From Bacillota bacterium (lineage in GTDB: Bacteria > Bacillota > Clostridia > Christensenellales > UMGS416), in the NCBI GenBank assembly GCA_023421955.1, contig JAEZSE010000049.1, positions 1 through 64,000 on the forward strand: DNA of 64,000 nt, written 5' to 3'. The position numbers were made by a program, and so were the translations under genes. The first letter of the stretch is position 1. Every line of letters begins with the position of its first letter. Shown piece by piece: positions 1 through 8,600 of this stretch. The notes beneath the pieces were generated by a model. It was not told where the DNA came from. It ran no database searches and saw nothing but the letters and a program-made list of their open reading frames with translations.

Positions 1-818
1 TCCCGATACCCTTGCAGATAGCGCCTGCTTTCAAGTTCACAATAATATCCATGGAAACGCCTCAGGATTTCCGCCGCAAGCCTGCTTGTGCCATCGGCTG
101 GGCATTCACCCTGCCCAAAGACTGCACCGGCGATATGTTGCAGTTCTGGTGGGAACCCACCCTCCGGCGGATGCAGGTTCACGCCGATGCCCAGCACCGC
201 ATAGTCCAGCATGCCGCTTTCCACATCCATCGCGGCCTCCGTCAGGATGCCGCACACCTTTTTGCCGCCCACCAGCAGGTCGTTCACCCACTTGATCCGC
301 ACCGGTTTTTGGGAGAGGGCCTCGATGGCCTCTGCCACGGCGGTTGCTGCGGCGATGGTGATCAGCGGCGACTCTACTGCCGTCACTTTTGGACGCAGCA
401 GCAGGCTCATGTAAAGGCCCGTCTTGGCCGGGGAGAAGAAGCCCCGGTTCATGCGGCCCCGCCCTGCTGTCTGCCCCTCGGCGATCAGCACAAGGCCCTC
501 TGCCTCGCCATTGGCGGCGGCTTCTTTCAAGGTGCTGTTGGTGGATGCCGCGGACTTCTGCGTGAGGATGCGATACGCGCCAGTGCAATCACCCAGATGC
601 CTTCCAACGCTTTGTGATGATAGGATGCCCGAATCGCTTTGCAGGCAATAGCCCCGATTGGTAGCTCCGTCGATTTGGTAGCCCTCAGCCCGAAGTGCGC
701 GGATGGCCTTCCACACGGCGTTGCGGCTCACAAACAGGCTGTTTGCCAGCTGCTCGCCGGAGATGTATTGGCCCCGGCTGTTTTCCAGCGCGGAGAGAAC
801 CTGGTCCTTCGCAGTCAT
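1..818 (-). CDS. birA: Biotin operon repressor / biotin-[acetyl-CoA-carboxylase] ligase, C-terminus cut by window edge
   Basis: Bifunctional BirA: attaches biotin to carboxylase carrier domains through biotinyl-5'-AMP and, in the group with an N-terminal helix-turn-helix, represses biotin genes. The frame reads without a stop from ATG at 818 to base 1, about 272 residues, so roughly the last 50 residues are missing. Residues 1-60 form a winged helix (SGEQLANSLFVSRNAVWKAI). The biotin/AMP loop GRGRMNRGFFSP lies near residues 116-127 and the catalytic-core motif KWVNDLLVGGKKVCGIL near 174-190, both typical of the family. Start choice: AAGGAG sits 8 bases before the ATG, and a consensus promoter lies just upstream. 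The N-terminal HTH means this is the regulatory (class II) type. Identification is firm; only the end is unknown. Confidence 0.93.
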   Translation of the reverse strand, partial: MTAKDQVLSALENSRGQYISGEQLANSLFVSRNAVWKAIRALRAEGYQIDGATNRGYCLQSDSGILSSQSVGRHLGDCTGAYRILTQKSAASTNSTLKEAAANGEAEGLVLIAEGQTAGRGRMNRGFFSPAKTGLYMSLLLRPKVTAVESPLITIAAATAVAEAIEALSQKPVRIKWVNDLLVGGKKVCGILTEAAMDVESGMLDYAVLGIGVNLHPPEGGFPPELQHIAGAVFGQGECPADGTSRLAAEILRRFHGYYCELESRRYLQGYR

Positions 819-841
819 ATAAATTCTCCTTGATTGGGTGA

Positions 842-870
842 ATTGTAGAGGATGATTGAGATAATGTCAA
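842..870 (-). promoter_or_regulatory. Sigma-A promoter of birA
   Basis: On the minus strand TTGACA (870-865), a 17-base spacer, then TACAAT (847-842). Predicted start near 835, giving a leader of about 17 bases that holds only the ribosome binding site AAGGAG. I could not recognise a clear BirA operator palindrome over it. Confidence 0.8.
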
Positions 871-903
871 CCGGATTCGATCAATATGGTGACAATGTGC
901 ATC

Positions 904-937
904 AAAAAAACCTGCCCGGTTTTGTTGGCGGGCAGGT
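904..937 (-). terminator. Intrinsic terminator after the DUF695/RraB-like gene
   Basis: Minus strand: ACCTGCCC (937-930), 12-base loop, GGGCAGGT (917-910), followed by a run of seven T (910-904). It sits 30 bases past the stop of the gene ending at 967 and before birA. Confidence 0.85.
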
Positions 938-966
938 GATGGGTCTACTCAAGTACCGAATGGCGT

Positions 967-1797
967 TTAGCCGCCTTTCAATACTTCTGTCTCGATGCCG
1001 TCGTAATCGCCGTTGTATTTTCGGGCCATGTCGATCAGCGCCCAGGCGGTGGTGTTCATCTGCTCCATCGTCAGTGGCATTTCCTTGCGGATTGTCAGCG
1101 CGAAGGGTTTCTGGCCGGAGAAATTCTTGTCTTCCCGCATGTCATTGATGGCTTCCAGCGTGTAGCCGTTGCTGGCCGCCTCACCCAGGCACCGCTCGGC
1201 CTCGGCCTTTGTGGGGAAATACATCCAGAACGACACTGCCCTGGGCTTTACGCCGCTGTCGTTATGTTTCTTCAGATCCTCCAGGATTTCCTGGTGGTTG
1301 ATGGGCTGGATGTGCTTGATGTCGGGATAAAGCTGCTCCAGATAGTAACTCCACTCCGGATCCTTCTTGCTGAAGATACGGGTGGGCTCCCGGCCGTTGC
1401 TTGTGCAGATCGCCTGCAGGCTGTGGATCGCTTCCTCTTTTTGGTCTTCCCGGCAGTAAAATGCGATATACATATATTCAGCAGAGGCGAAAACTGCGTG
1501 GCCGATATAAAGATAGCCCTTGGCCTCTGCCTCGTGGATGCATTTGTCCTCCACCTTGTGCAGCGCCTTGAGCTCAGCGTTGCTCAGGTCATTGCCGGTG
1601 CCGTCCTTGTTGATCTGCACCGGCAGGATGATGGCCAGATAACGGTCGTATTCGGCCACGGGGGCAACCTCAGACAAGCCCAGGTCCACAATGGAGTAAA
1701 CCGGCTTGCCGTCATACTCATCCAGGTAGGACCGCACGTTGGACTGATACTTGGGCATCGATGATTTTGGCTTGAACAGCTTGTCCAGAAAGCTCAT
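967..1797 (-). CDS. DUF695 / RraB-like domain protein
   Basis: Soluble protein of 276 residues, no signal peptide or membrane segment. The N-terminal half (SYLDEYDGKPVYSIVDLGLS, then a long region ending near WSYYLEQLYPD) resembles DUF695. The C-terminal half (HNDSGVKPRAVSFWMYFPT, AEAERCLGEAASNGYTLEA) resembles the RraB fold, known in gammaproteobacteria as an RNase E inhibitor. That combination is a known but uncharacterised pairing; no function is assigned here. I chose ATG 1797 (MSFLDKLF) over the upstream ATG at 1866 because GGAGAGA precedes it and the extra 23 residues look non-coding and would overlap the next gene. Monocistronic, with its own terminator. Domain assignment is by memory of the families, not by search. 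Confidence 0.65.
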   Translation of the reverse strand: MSFLDKLFKPKSSMPKYQSNVRSYLDEYDGKPVYSIVDLGLSEVAPVAEYDRYLAIILPVQINKDGTGNDLSNAELKALHKVEDKCIHEAEAKGYLYIGHAVFASAEYMYIAFYCREDQKEEAIHSLQAICTSNGREPTRIFSKKDPEWSYYLEQLYPDIKHIQPINHQEILEDLKKHNDSGVKPRAVSFWMYFPTKAEAERCLGEAASNGYTLEAINDMREDKNFSGQKPFALTIRKEMPLTMEQMNTTAWALIDMARKYNGDYDGIETEVLKGG

Positions 1798-1862
1798 CGG
1801 TCGACTGTCTCTCCGTCCCACGTTATTAATAGCTTTTATTTTACTCCCGATTGGCCTTCTGT

Positions 1863-2321
1863 TCAAGTTTTTCGTGATTTCTTGTTGAATGATATCATTT
1901 TATGGATGCATTGATCAACGCAGTGTTGATCATCGGCCACAATTTCCACCCGATTGCCGTCCGGATCCAGCACGCAGCTCTCATAATAGCCATCACCGGT
2001 CACCCTTGGCCGGCTCACGATGGTGTAGCCGTCTTGCTCAAGCCGGGCGGTCAGGTTATCTACGGCATCCTTGCCTCCCACAGAAAACGCCATATGGGAG
2101 TAGCCAACCGTGGGGATGTCATCCAGGGCCGGTTCGAGGCCAGCGTCCAGAGTCATGATTTCCAGTGATACATCGGAACCAAAGCGGATGAAACGGGAAC
2201 GGAACCCTCGCATGGGGTTATGGTAGGGCGTGCCGGCCACGCCATTAAAATAGTTGGAATAGAAACGTATGGCGCGCTCCAAGTCCAGCGTATAGAGGGC
2301 GATATGGGCTATCCTAATCAT
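1863..2321 (-). CDS. VOC-superfamily (glyoxalase/dioxygenase-like) protein
   Basis: A 152-residue single-domain VOC protein: paired beta-alpha-beta-beta-beta units that bind a divalent metal. Candidate metal ligands fall at the expected places: His6 (RIAHIAL), Glu54 (SLEIM), His76 (YSHMAF) and Glu126 (RVEIV), the glyoxalase I pattern. The end motif LDPDGNRVEI is typical. Close glyoxalase-like proteins in Firmicutes are often annotated lactoylglutathione lyase, but substrate cannot be read from sequence, and bleomycin or fosfomycin resistance-like roles are also possible. Start ATG 2321 was chosen because GGGGAGGTG lies 5 bases upstream; the longer frame from 2348 adds 9 residues with no ribosome site. 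It diverges from the activase operon at 2455. Confidence 0.8.
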   Translation of the reverse strand: MIRIAHIALYTLDLERAIRFYSNYFNGVAGTPYHNPMRGFRSRFIRFGSDVSLEIMTLDAGLEPALDDIPTVGYSHMAFSVGGKDAVDNLTARLEQDGYTIVSRPRVTGDGYYESCVLDPDGNRVEIVADDQHCVDQCIHKMISFNKKSRKT

Positions 2322-2382
2322 AAAGGCACCTCCCCTGTGGTTTCTCATTGGTTCTTCGCCACCGGCCCGAATTCCTTCCCTA

Positions 2383-2391
2383 TGGTATAAA
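2383..2391 (+). promoter_or_regulatory. Extended -10 promoter for the activase operon
   Basis: TGGTATAAA: an extended -10 with no recognisable -35. Predicted start near 2398 leaves about 57 bases before the first gene. Confidence 0.5.
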
Positions 2392-2454
2392 TTGCCCTGC
2401 CCGTGCCAATAAAAAATGTGGCTGTGTCAAGCGGTAAAGGGGTTGGAATTGCTT

Positions 2455-3396
2455 ATGACTGTGGGCATCCCTCGAGGATTGCATTACTATAAATACTTTC
2501 CGTTGTGGAAGGTCTTTTTTGAGGAAATTGGCACGGAGTTGGCCATCTCGCCGGAGACGAACCGCCGTATCATGGAGAAAGGGCTTGCCTCTTGTGTGGG
2601 TGAGGCCTGCCTGCCCGTAAAGGCCTGGTTTGGGCACGCCGAAAGCTTGAAGGGCCGCTGCGACCTGCTTTTCGCGCCCCGTTATACCAGTGTGCATGAA
2701 AAGGAATACATCTGCCCCAAGTTCGGCGGCTTGCCGGATATGGCCCGCCACAGCCTGCCGGGCTTGCCCGATCTCCTCGCTCCGGAGGTGAACCGCCATG
2801 ATCGCGCCGACGGCGGGCTGCGGGCTGCGGTTCTGGCCGGGCGGGTACTGGGTGTGAAGGAGAGGGAGTGCCGCCATGCTTATGGCAGGGCAGTGGCGGC
2901 TTACCTCACCCATCGTGCGACGCAGGTGGGTCAGGTGTATGAAGCTGCACGCCTGCCATCGGATGGTGGCAGGATCAAGGTTCTTCTACTGGGTCACTGC
3001 TATACCACCGGTGATCGCTTTCTCAACATGGATGCCGCCGGAAAACTTGCTGCGTTGGGTGTGGACACCATCACGCTGGAGCATTTTGACGGCAGGGCAT
3101 TGCGACAGGCTGCCTTGCCTCAGGAAAAGCCGGTGTTTTGGAGCCCCGGCACGGCGGCAATGGGATGCGCTTACCTGCTCATGGAGCAGCCGGTTGTGGA
3201 TGGCGTGCTGAACCTCACCTGCTTCGGCTGCGGTGTGGACAGCTTTGTGAGCTATCTGTTTGAGCGGCGAGTACGGAGTTGTGGCATCCCGTTTGCCACG
3301 GTGTCGCTGGATGAGCACACCGGCCAGGCCGGCCTGGAAACAAGGCTGGAGGCCTTTACGGACACATTGCTGCATCGGAGGGCCGGCGCATGCTGA
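2455..3396 (+). CDS. 2-hydroxyacyl-CoA dehydratase activase-related protein (COG3580/DUF2229-like)
   Basis: First gene of a three-gene operon. The 313-residue protein begins MTVGIPRGLHYYKYFPLWK, typical of DUF2229/COG3580, and carries cysteines at SCVGEACLPVK, CPKFGG and NLTCFGCGVDSF, plus the signature SLDEHTGQAGLETRLEAF near the end. In many Clostridia these domains are part of one ~1400-residue polypeptide with the BcrAD/BadFG ATPase; here they are separate. The cysteines suggest an iron-sulphur cluster as in HgdA/HgdB-type or double-cubane proteins; that is inference. ATG 2455 is preceded by AAAGGGG; the ATG at 2416 lacks a ribosome site. The end overlaps the next gene by 7 bases, indicating translational coupling. 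Confidence 0.75.
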   Translation: MTVGIPRGLHYYKYFPLWKVFFEEIGTELAISPETNRRIMEKGLASCVGEACLPVKAWFGHAESLKGRCDLLFAPRYTSVHEKEYICPKFGGLPDMARHSLPGLPDLLAPEVNRHDRADGGLRAAVLAGRVLGVKERECRHAYGRAVAAYLTHRATQVGQVYEAARLPSDGGRIKVLLLGHCYTTGDRFLNMDAAGKLAALGVDTITLEHFDGRALRQAALPQEKPVFWSPGTAAMGCAYLLMEQPVVDGVLNLTCFGCGVDSFVSYLFERRVRSCGIPFATVSLDEHTGQAGLETRLEAFTDTLLHRRAGAC

Positions 3397-4487
3397 TCGG
3401 CTTTCCCCACATGGGCAACGCCTACATCACAGCAAAGGCTGCGCTGGATGATATGGGCGCGCCTTATGTGATCCCGCCGGACAACAGCCTCAAAACACTG
3501 GAATTGGGTGCCCGCCATGTGCCGGAAGGGGCCTGCCTGCCGTTGAAAATCACGATTGGTAATCTTATTGAGGCCCATCGCATGGGTGCGGACACCCAGC
3601 TCATGGTGGGTGCCTGGGGGCCCTGCCGGTTTGGGTATTATTGCCAGATGCAGCGGGAAGTGCTTCAGGATGCCGGCTGCGCGATGGACGCCATCCATTT
3701 GGAGGTCTGCCGGGCAGGAGCAGGCGAGCTCATCCGACGGATCCGCAAGCTGACCGGCGGCCTTAATCCGCCCAAGCTTGCCGGCATCCTGAACCGCGCT
3801 GCAAAGCTTTCGCTGGCCGTGGATGAGTTGGAGCGGCTTTCCCGCCATGTGATGGCCTGGGAGGCCCATCGGGGTGCCTCTGAAACGATCTGGCAGGGCT
3901 ACCGGCGGGCGGCCAGGGCCACTGTCGGCACCAGGGAGATGCTTCGGATGACTGCGGAAACCGGGCGGAAGCTCAATGAGGTGCCGTTGGACGAGAGCAG
4001 GCTGGTGCTGCGGGTGGGCATTGTGGGCGAGATTTATGGCACCATCGACCCATGGACAAACATGCGGCTGGAGGCAAGGCTGGCTTCGATGGGTGTGCAA
4101 ACCGAGCGGTATGTCACCATCGGTCATTGGGTGAACGACACGATGAACAAGGGGCTGCACAAACGCCGTGATCTCCGCTTTGCCGAAGCGGCGGCAGGTT
4201 ATCTGGGCACCGACATCGGCGGCCACACCCGCGAGACGCTGGGCCACACGGTGATGCATGCCCGGCAGGGGTATGACGGCGTGATCCAGCTTTACCCGTT
4301 GGGCTGCATGCCGGAGATTGTAGCGCAGGCGATCCTGCCCGCCATCTCGCGGGATTATGATCTTCCGGTGCTCACTTTGGTCATCGATGAAATGACCGGT
4401 GAGGCTGGCTATGTCACCCGCATTGAGGCATTTGTGGATTTGCTCCGGCAGCGGCGGCAGCGAAAAGAGGGGGAGAGGACGCAATGA
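3390..4487 (+). CDS. 2-hydroxyacyl-CoA dehydratase-like protein (COG3581-like)
   Basis: 365 residues, overlapping both neighbours (7 bases upstream, ATGA overlap downstream). Begins MLIGFPHMGNAYITAKAAL; cysteines occur in GACLPLKITIGN, GAWGPCRFGYYCQMQRE and LYPLGCMPEIVAQ, and it ends with DEMTGEAGYVTRIEAFVDLL, which parallels the last motif of the preceding protein. It therefore looks like the second half of an HgdA/HgdB-type pair that holds [4Fe-4S] or larger clusters, driven by the ATPase encoded next. No dehydratase substrate gene lies nearby, so the reduced substrate is unknown. The similarity to the double-cubane-cluster reductases is an inference from the gene trio, not from a search. 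Confidence 0.72.
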   Translation: MLIGFPHMGNAYITAKAALDDMGAPYVIPPDNSLKTLELGARHVPEGACLPLKITIGNLIEAHRMGADTQLMVGAWGPCRFGYYCQMQREVLQDAGCAMDAIHLEVCRAGAGELIRRIRKLTGGLNPPKLAGILNRAAKLSLAVDELERLSRHVMAWEAHRGASETIWQGYRRAARATVGTREMLRMTAETGRKLNEVPLDESRLVLRVGIVGEIYGTIDPWTNMRLEARLASMGVQTERYVTIGHWVNDTMNKGLHKRRDLRFAEAAAGYLGTDIGGHTRETLGHTVMHARQGYDGVIQLYPLGCMPEIVAQAILPAISRDYDLPVLTLVIDEMTGEAGYVTRIEAFVDLLRQRRQRKEGERTQ

Positions 4488-5440
4488 ACGGCATGGCATT
4501 GGGTGTGGATGTGGGGTCGGTAAGCACCAACATCGTGCTGGTGGATGGTGCGGGCAACATCACGCAGCGGCTCTATCTTAAGACGGCTGGCAGGCCGGTG
4601 GAAGCGATCCGCCGGGGTATGGCGGAGCTGCTCGGCCGGCTGGACGGTGTTGCGCCAGAAATTGGTGCCGTTGGCGTGACCGGAAGCGGCAGGCAGCTGG
4701 CCGGTGCGATGCTGGGTGCGGATCTGGTCAAAAATGAAATCAGCGCTCACGCCGTAGCTGCGCGGCACTGGCTGCCCGAAGTACGCACGGTGCTGGAAAT
4801 CGGCGGGCAGGACTCGAAAATCATCCTGCTGAAGGATGGGGTTGTGACCGACTTTGCGATGAACTCTGTCTGCGCTGCCGGCACCGGCTCCTTTCTGGAC
4901 CGGCAGGCCGAGCGTCTGGGCGTGCCCATCCAGGAGTTTGGCAAGCTGGCGCTGGCATCCCTGTCGCCGGTGGCCATCGCGGGCCGCTGCGCTGTGTTTG
5001 CCGAGTCAGACATGATCCACAAGCAGCAGAATGGCCACCGCCAGCAGGACATTGTGGCGGGCCTCTGCGACGCGCTGGTGCGCAACTATCTCAACAACCT
5101 GGCCAAAGGCAAAACGATTGCCGCACCGGTGCTGTTTCAGGGCGGTGTGGCCGCCAACACCGGCATGGTGGAGGCTTTCCGGCGGGCCCTTGGGGTGGAA
5201 ATCCTGGTGCCGCCAAACCATGATGTGATGGGTGCCTGGGGCGCCGCGCTGCTCGCCGCACAGGCGATGCACCAGAGCTCGCCCAGTCGCTTTGTTGGCT
5301 TTGCTGCCATGGGCCTGGAATACAGCACTGAGACCAGGCAGTGCACCGGTTGTGAAAACCAGTGCGAGCTTGTGGTGTTCAGCGCGGAAGACAGAGAGCT
5401 TGCCAAATGGGGAGGGAGGTGCGGCAGATGGTCTGGCTGA
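4484..5440 (+). CDS. Acyl-CoA dehydratase activase, BadF/BadG/BcrA/BcrD-type ATPase (COG1924)
   Basis: 318-residue ASKHA-fold ATPase that couples ATP hydrolysis to injection of a low-potential electron into a partner iron-sulphur enzyme. Family motifs: GVDVGSVSTNIVLVD (phosphate-1), VTGSGRQL, LEIGGQDSKII, then MNSVCAAGTGSFLDRQ and AGRCAVFAESDM, whose two cysteines bind the bridging [4Fe-4S] cluster at the homodimer interface. VLFQGGVAANTGMV is the adenosine motif. An additional C-terminal cysteine set (CTGCENQCEL, GRCGRW) may hold another metal site. ATGA overlap with the upstream gene. The length is a little above the classical HgdC (about 260) because of that tail. No electron donor (ferredoxin/flavodoxin) gene is adjacent. 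Confidence 0.88.
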   Translation: MNGMALGVDVGSVSTNIVLVDGAGNITQRLYLKTAGRPVEAIRRGMAELLGRLDGVAPEIGAVGVTGSGRQLAGAMLGADLVKNEISAHAVAARHWLPEVRTVLEIGGQDSKIILLKDGVVTDFAMNSVCAAGTGSFLDRQAERLGVPIQEFGKLALASLSPVAIAGRCAVFAESDMIHKQQNGHRQQDIVAGLCDALVRNYLNNLAKGKTIAAPVLFQGGVAANTGMVEAFRRALGVEILVPPNHDVMGAWGAALLAAQAMHQSSPSRFVGFAAMGLEYSTETRQCTGCENQCELVVFSAEDRELAKWGGRCGRWSG

Positions 5441-5657
5441 AACACTTACTTGTTTGAGCAATTCTTTGGTTCCCTCCAGACAGAGTGTTGATCCTTTTTG
5501 CACATACATTGATCTTCTACAATATACATAATGTAACTTATCGGTCAGAATAAGAACAGAATAAGGTTTTAGGCGTTTCAATGGGCTGAATACTGGGCAT
5601 CTATTCAGTTATTGAAATATCTGTAATTTCCGCCGACGAATTGGAGGGAAATGAGAA
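5441..5657 (+). other. Intergenic region before the LRR gene
   Basis: 217 bases, AT-rich in 5500-5560 with several TATA-like stretches (AATATACATAATG) and TTGCAC/TTGATC upstream, so a promoter for the LRR gene is likely here. I could not choose one pair with good spacing. GGAGGG lies 9 bases before the LRR start. Confidence 0.4.
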
Positions 5658-8600
5658 ATGAAAAAGACTGCCATTGCCGCAGCAATCACAATACTGCTCT
5701 CCCTGGTTATTTCTGGTGCAGTTCCTGGTCTTGCCACAACTGCCCTTGCGGCCCCCGGTGACGTGATTCCACTGCAGCCGGGTTTCCTGGCTGCGTTGAT
5801 CGCAGCGGGAGCAGACACCAACGGCAGCGGCACAATCACTGAAGGGGAGATGGCAGCCCTGACCACTTTGACTGTGATGGGCAGCGCCGTAACGGATATT
5901 TCTGGCATCGGATACGCCACGAACCTCACATCATTGTCTGTCATCGGCACGCGCATCACCGCGGTACCTTCTGAGATTTCCAATCTTACAAAACTAACTG
6001 CGCTGGACCTGACCAGCAACATGCTCACAGCGGCAGGCCTGCCCGACTCACTTTGGACGATGAGCACGCTGACCACGCTGGATTTGAAGCTCAACAGCAT
6101 CTCCGCCATACCCCCGGAGTTTGGCAATCTGGTGAATTTGACTGAGCTTAATCTGTATGACAACGGGCTGACCTCGCTGCCAGATGAATTTGCCGGCCTG
6201 ACAAAGCTACGGGAGCTTTATCTGCACCGCAACAGCCTCACCGCGCTGCCAGCCTCAATTGGCAGCCTGGGGAGCCTGCAAACGCTCACACTGTGGGAAA
6301 ATGGCATCACGTCGCTGCCGGAGAGCTTCGGAAACCTGACAAGCCTGACTGATCTGGACATGGCACATAATAATCTCACAAGCCTGCCCGTCACCTTTGG
6401 GAATTTGATAGGCCTCACCAGGCTGGTGCTCAACTACAACCAGCTCACGGGGTTGCCCACCAATGTGTTTTCCGGCATGGCCTCATTGAATCGGCTTGAA
6501 ATTGAATACAACTATTTGAACCCCCTTGCCGGGAGTGATGACCGCATAGAGCTTGGAAAAGTCCGGGCGGGTGCCACCGTGGTGTACACAAGGCAAAAGG
6601 ATTACGCGGTCTCCCTGAACCTCAATGGCGGCACTCTCAGCGGCAGCGCCCTGGCCAAATCCCGATATTTCCATGGCGAGCAGGTTAAGCTGCCCTCCGC
6701 CATCAAAACCGGTTATGTGTTCGGCGGCTGGGATGCAGACGGCAACGGCACGGTGGACGCGCAGGGCGGCGCAACAGTGGTGATCGCTCCGAGCCCCGTC
6801 ACCTCCTCCTCGGTGGTGTTCAAGGCCATCTTCGGATACACAGTCACCTTTCGCACCGATCGGTTCGGCACCATCAATGGCGGCCAAAGCGACATCTTGA
6901 CGCATGTGAACGCAGGCGCACATATTGCCGCCGTGCCGGAGGTCGCACCGTTGGCTGGTTATGAGTTCCTTGGCTGGTACAACGGTCAGACCAAGCTAAC
7001 AGAAGCGCAGATCCTGGCGATGGACATCACCTCAAATAAGGTTTTTACCGCGCGGTATGAAGCAGCCGGCACAATCCATTTTACCGATGCCGGTTTTGGC
7101 GCGGCGCTTATATCCGCCGGTACAGACGCCAATGCTGATGGCTTTGTGACCTCAGCTGAGCTTGCTGCCGTGAACAGCCTGGATCTCTCCGGCGGTACAT
7201 TTTCCAGCATGGAGGGTATCGGTGGTGCCACAGCGCTTCAGACACTCAAGCTGGGCACCCATGGCTTGCAGTCGCTGCCAGCAGAACTGGCCTCATTAAC
7301 CAATCTGCAATCATTGGATGTGTCCGGCAATCCGCTTACCGCGCTCCCCGATCTTTCGGGGCTCGGCGTGCTGACGACTTTGGACATCTCAGACTGTGCC
7401 TTTTCTGCGCTGCCAGACAGCGCGATCCTGCCTATGTCGCTCACGCTGATAAACGCGTCAGGTAACAGCATCAGCTCCCTGCCGGCGTGGCTCTCCGCCA
7501 ACACGGCCCTTTTGTCGCTGGATCTGTCTGGCAACCTACTCACCACAATTCCTGATAACTTCTTTGATGGGATGACAGCGCTGTTGTCGCTGGATCTCAG
7601 CGGCAATTACCTGAATCCGGAAGCGCCGCCTGCGGGGCTGCCTGGTTTTGCGGTAATGCTGCCTCAAACCACGTATGCCATCACACTGGAGTTTGACGGC
7701 GGAACAGGTGACGCGCTGCCCAAAGCAGTTTTTTGGTATGGGGAGGAAATCCCGCTGCCGGTGGCTACCCGCACTGAATCAATCTTCGTTGGGTGGGATA
7801 TGGACGGCGACGGCGAGGCAGATACAGTTGGAGCCAGTTCTGCCTCCTTCACGCCAGACCCGCCCAATTCCGCAACCGGGAAAACCTACACTGCCATCTA
7901 CATCTCTCAGAATCCGCGGCTTGCAGGCATCGGCCTTTCCGCCGGCGCGTATATCTTGCCGGAATTCGATCCTGAGTCGGAAGGCTGCACCGTTACGCTG
8001 TATGACTATGTGGGCTCTGTCACCATCACGCCGCAGGCGGCCAGCAGCAAGGCGGCCCTTCTGATTGATGGGGAGGCAAAGCAGAGTGTGAACGTAGCGC
8101 TTGCGACATCTTCTGAATCAAGGGATGTGGTTGTGAATGTCACCGCGCAAGACGGTTCCACCACCAAAACGTATACACTGCATGTTGTGCGCGCGCCTTT
8201 TGTGAGCCTGGGCCTGACCAACATCACGGTTTCGCCGGCCATCTCCAGAAGCCCGGCATTCTCCATGTCGGTCACGGCATACACCGGCCTTATGCCCGCA
8301 TCGGTCGGTACAGTCACAGTTTGGGCCACGAGATACAGCGCTCAGGCGACTGTGACAATCGACGGCGTGTCTGCCTTAAGCCGCTCTGTTTCCGTGGGGC
8401 TGGGGCTAACCAAGACAGTCTCCATCGTGGTAACCTCGCCGCTAACCACCGATAAAGTCAGGACCTATACGCTCACACTCAAGCGGGCCACCTCGGTGTC
8501 CGGCTTTACGGCCATCCCCAAGATGGGCACCACCCCCACGCTCTCACCGGGGGGCAGCAATCGTATGACATTCAATTACTCGATGGGCGGCCCCGGCACA

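Noticed and set aside
842..875. BirA operator overlapping the birA promoter
   Set aside because: TTGTAG and TTGACA half-sites are present, but the inverted symmetry expected of a biotin operator does not hold.
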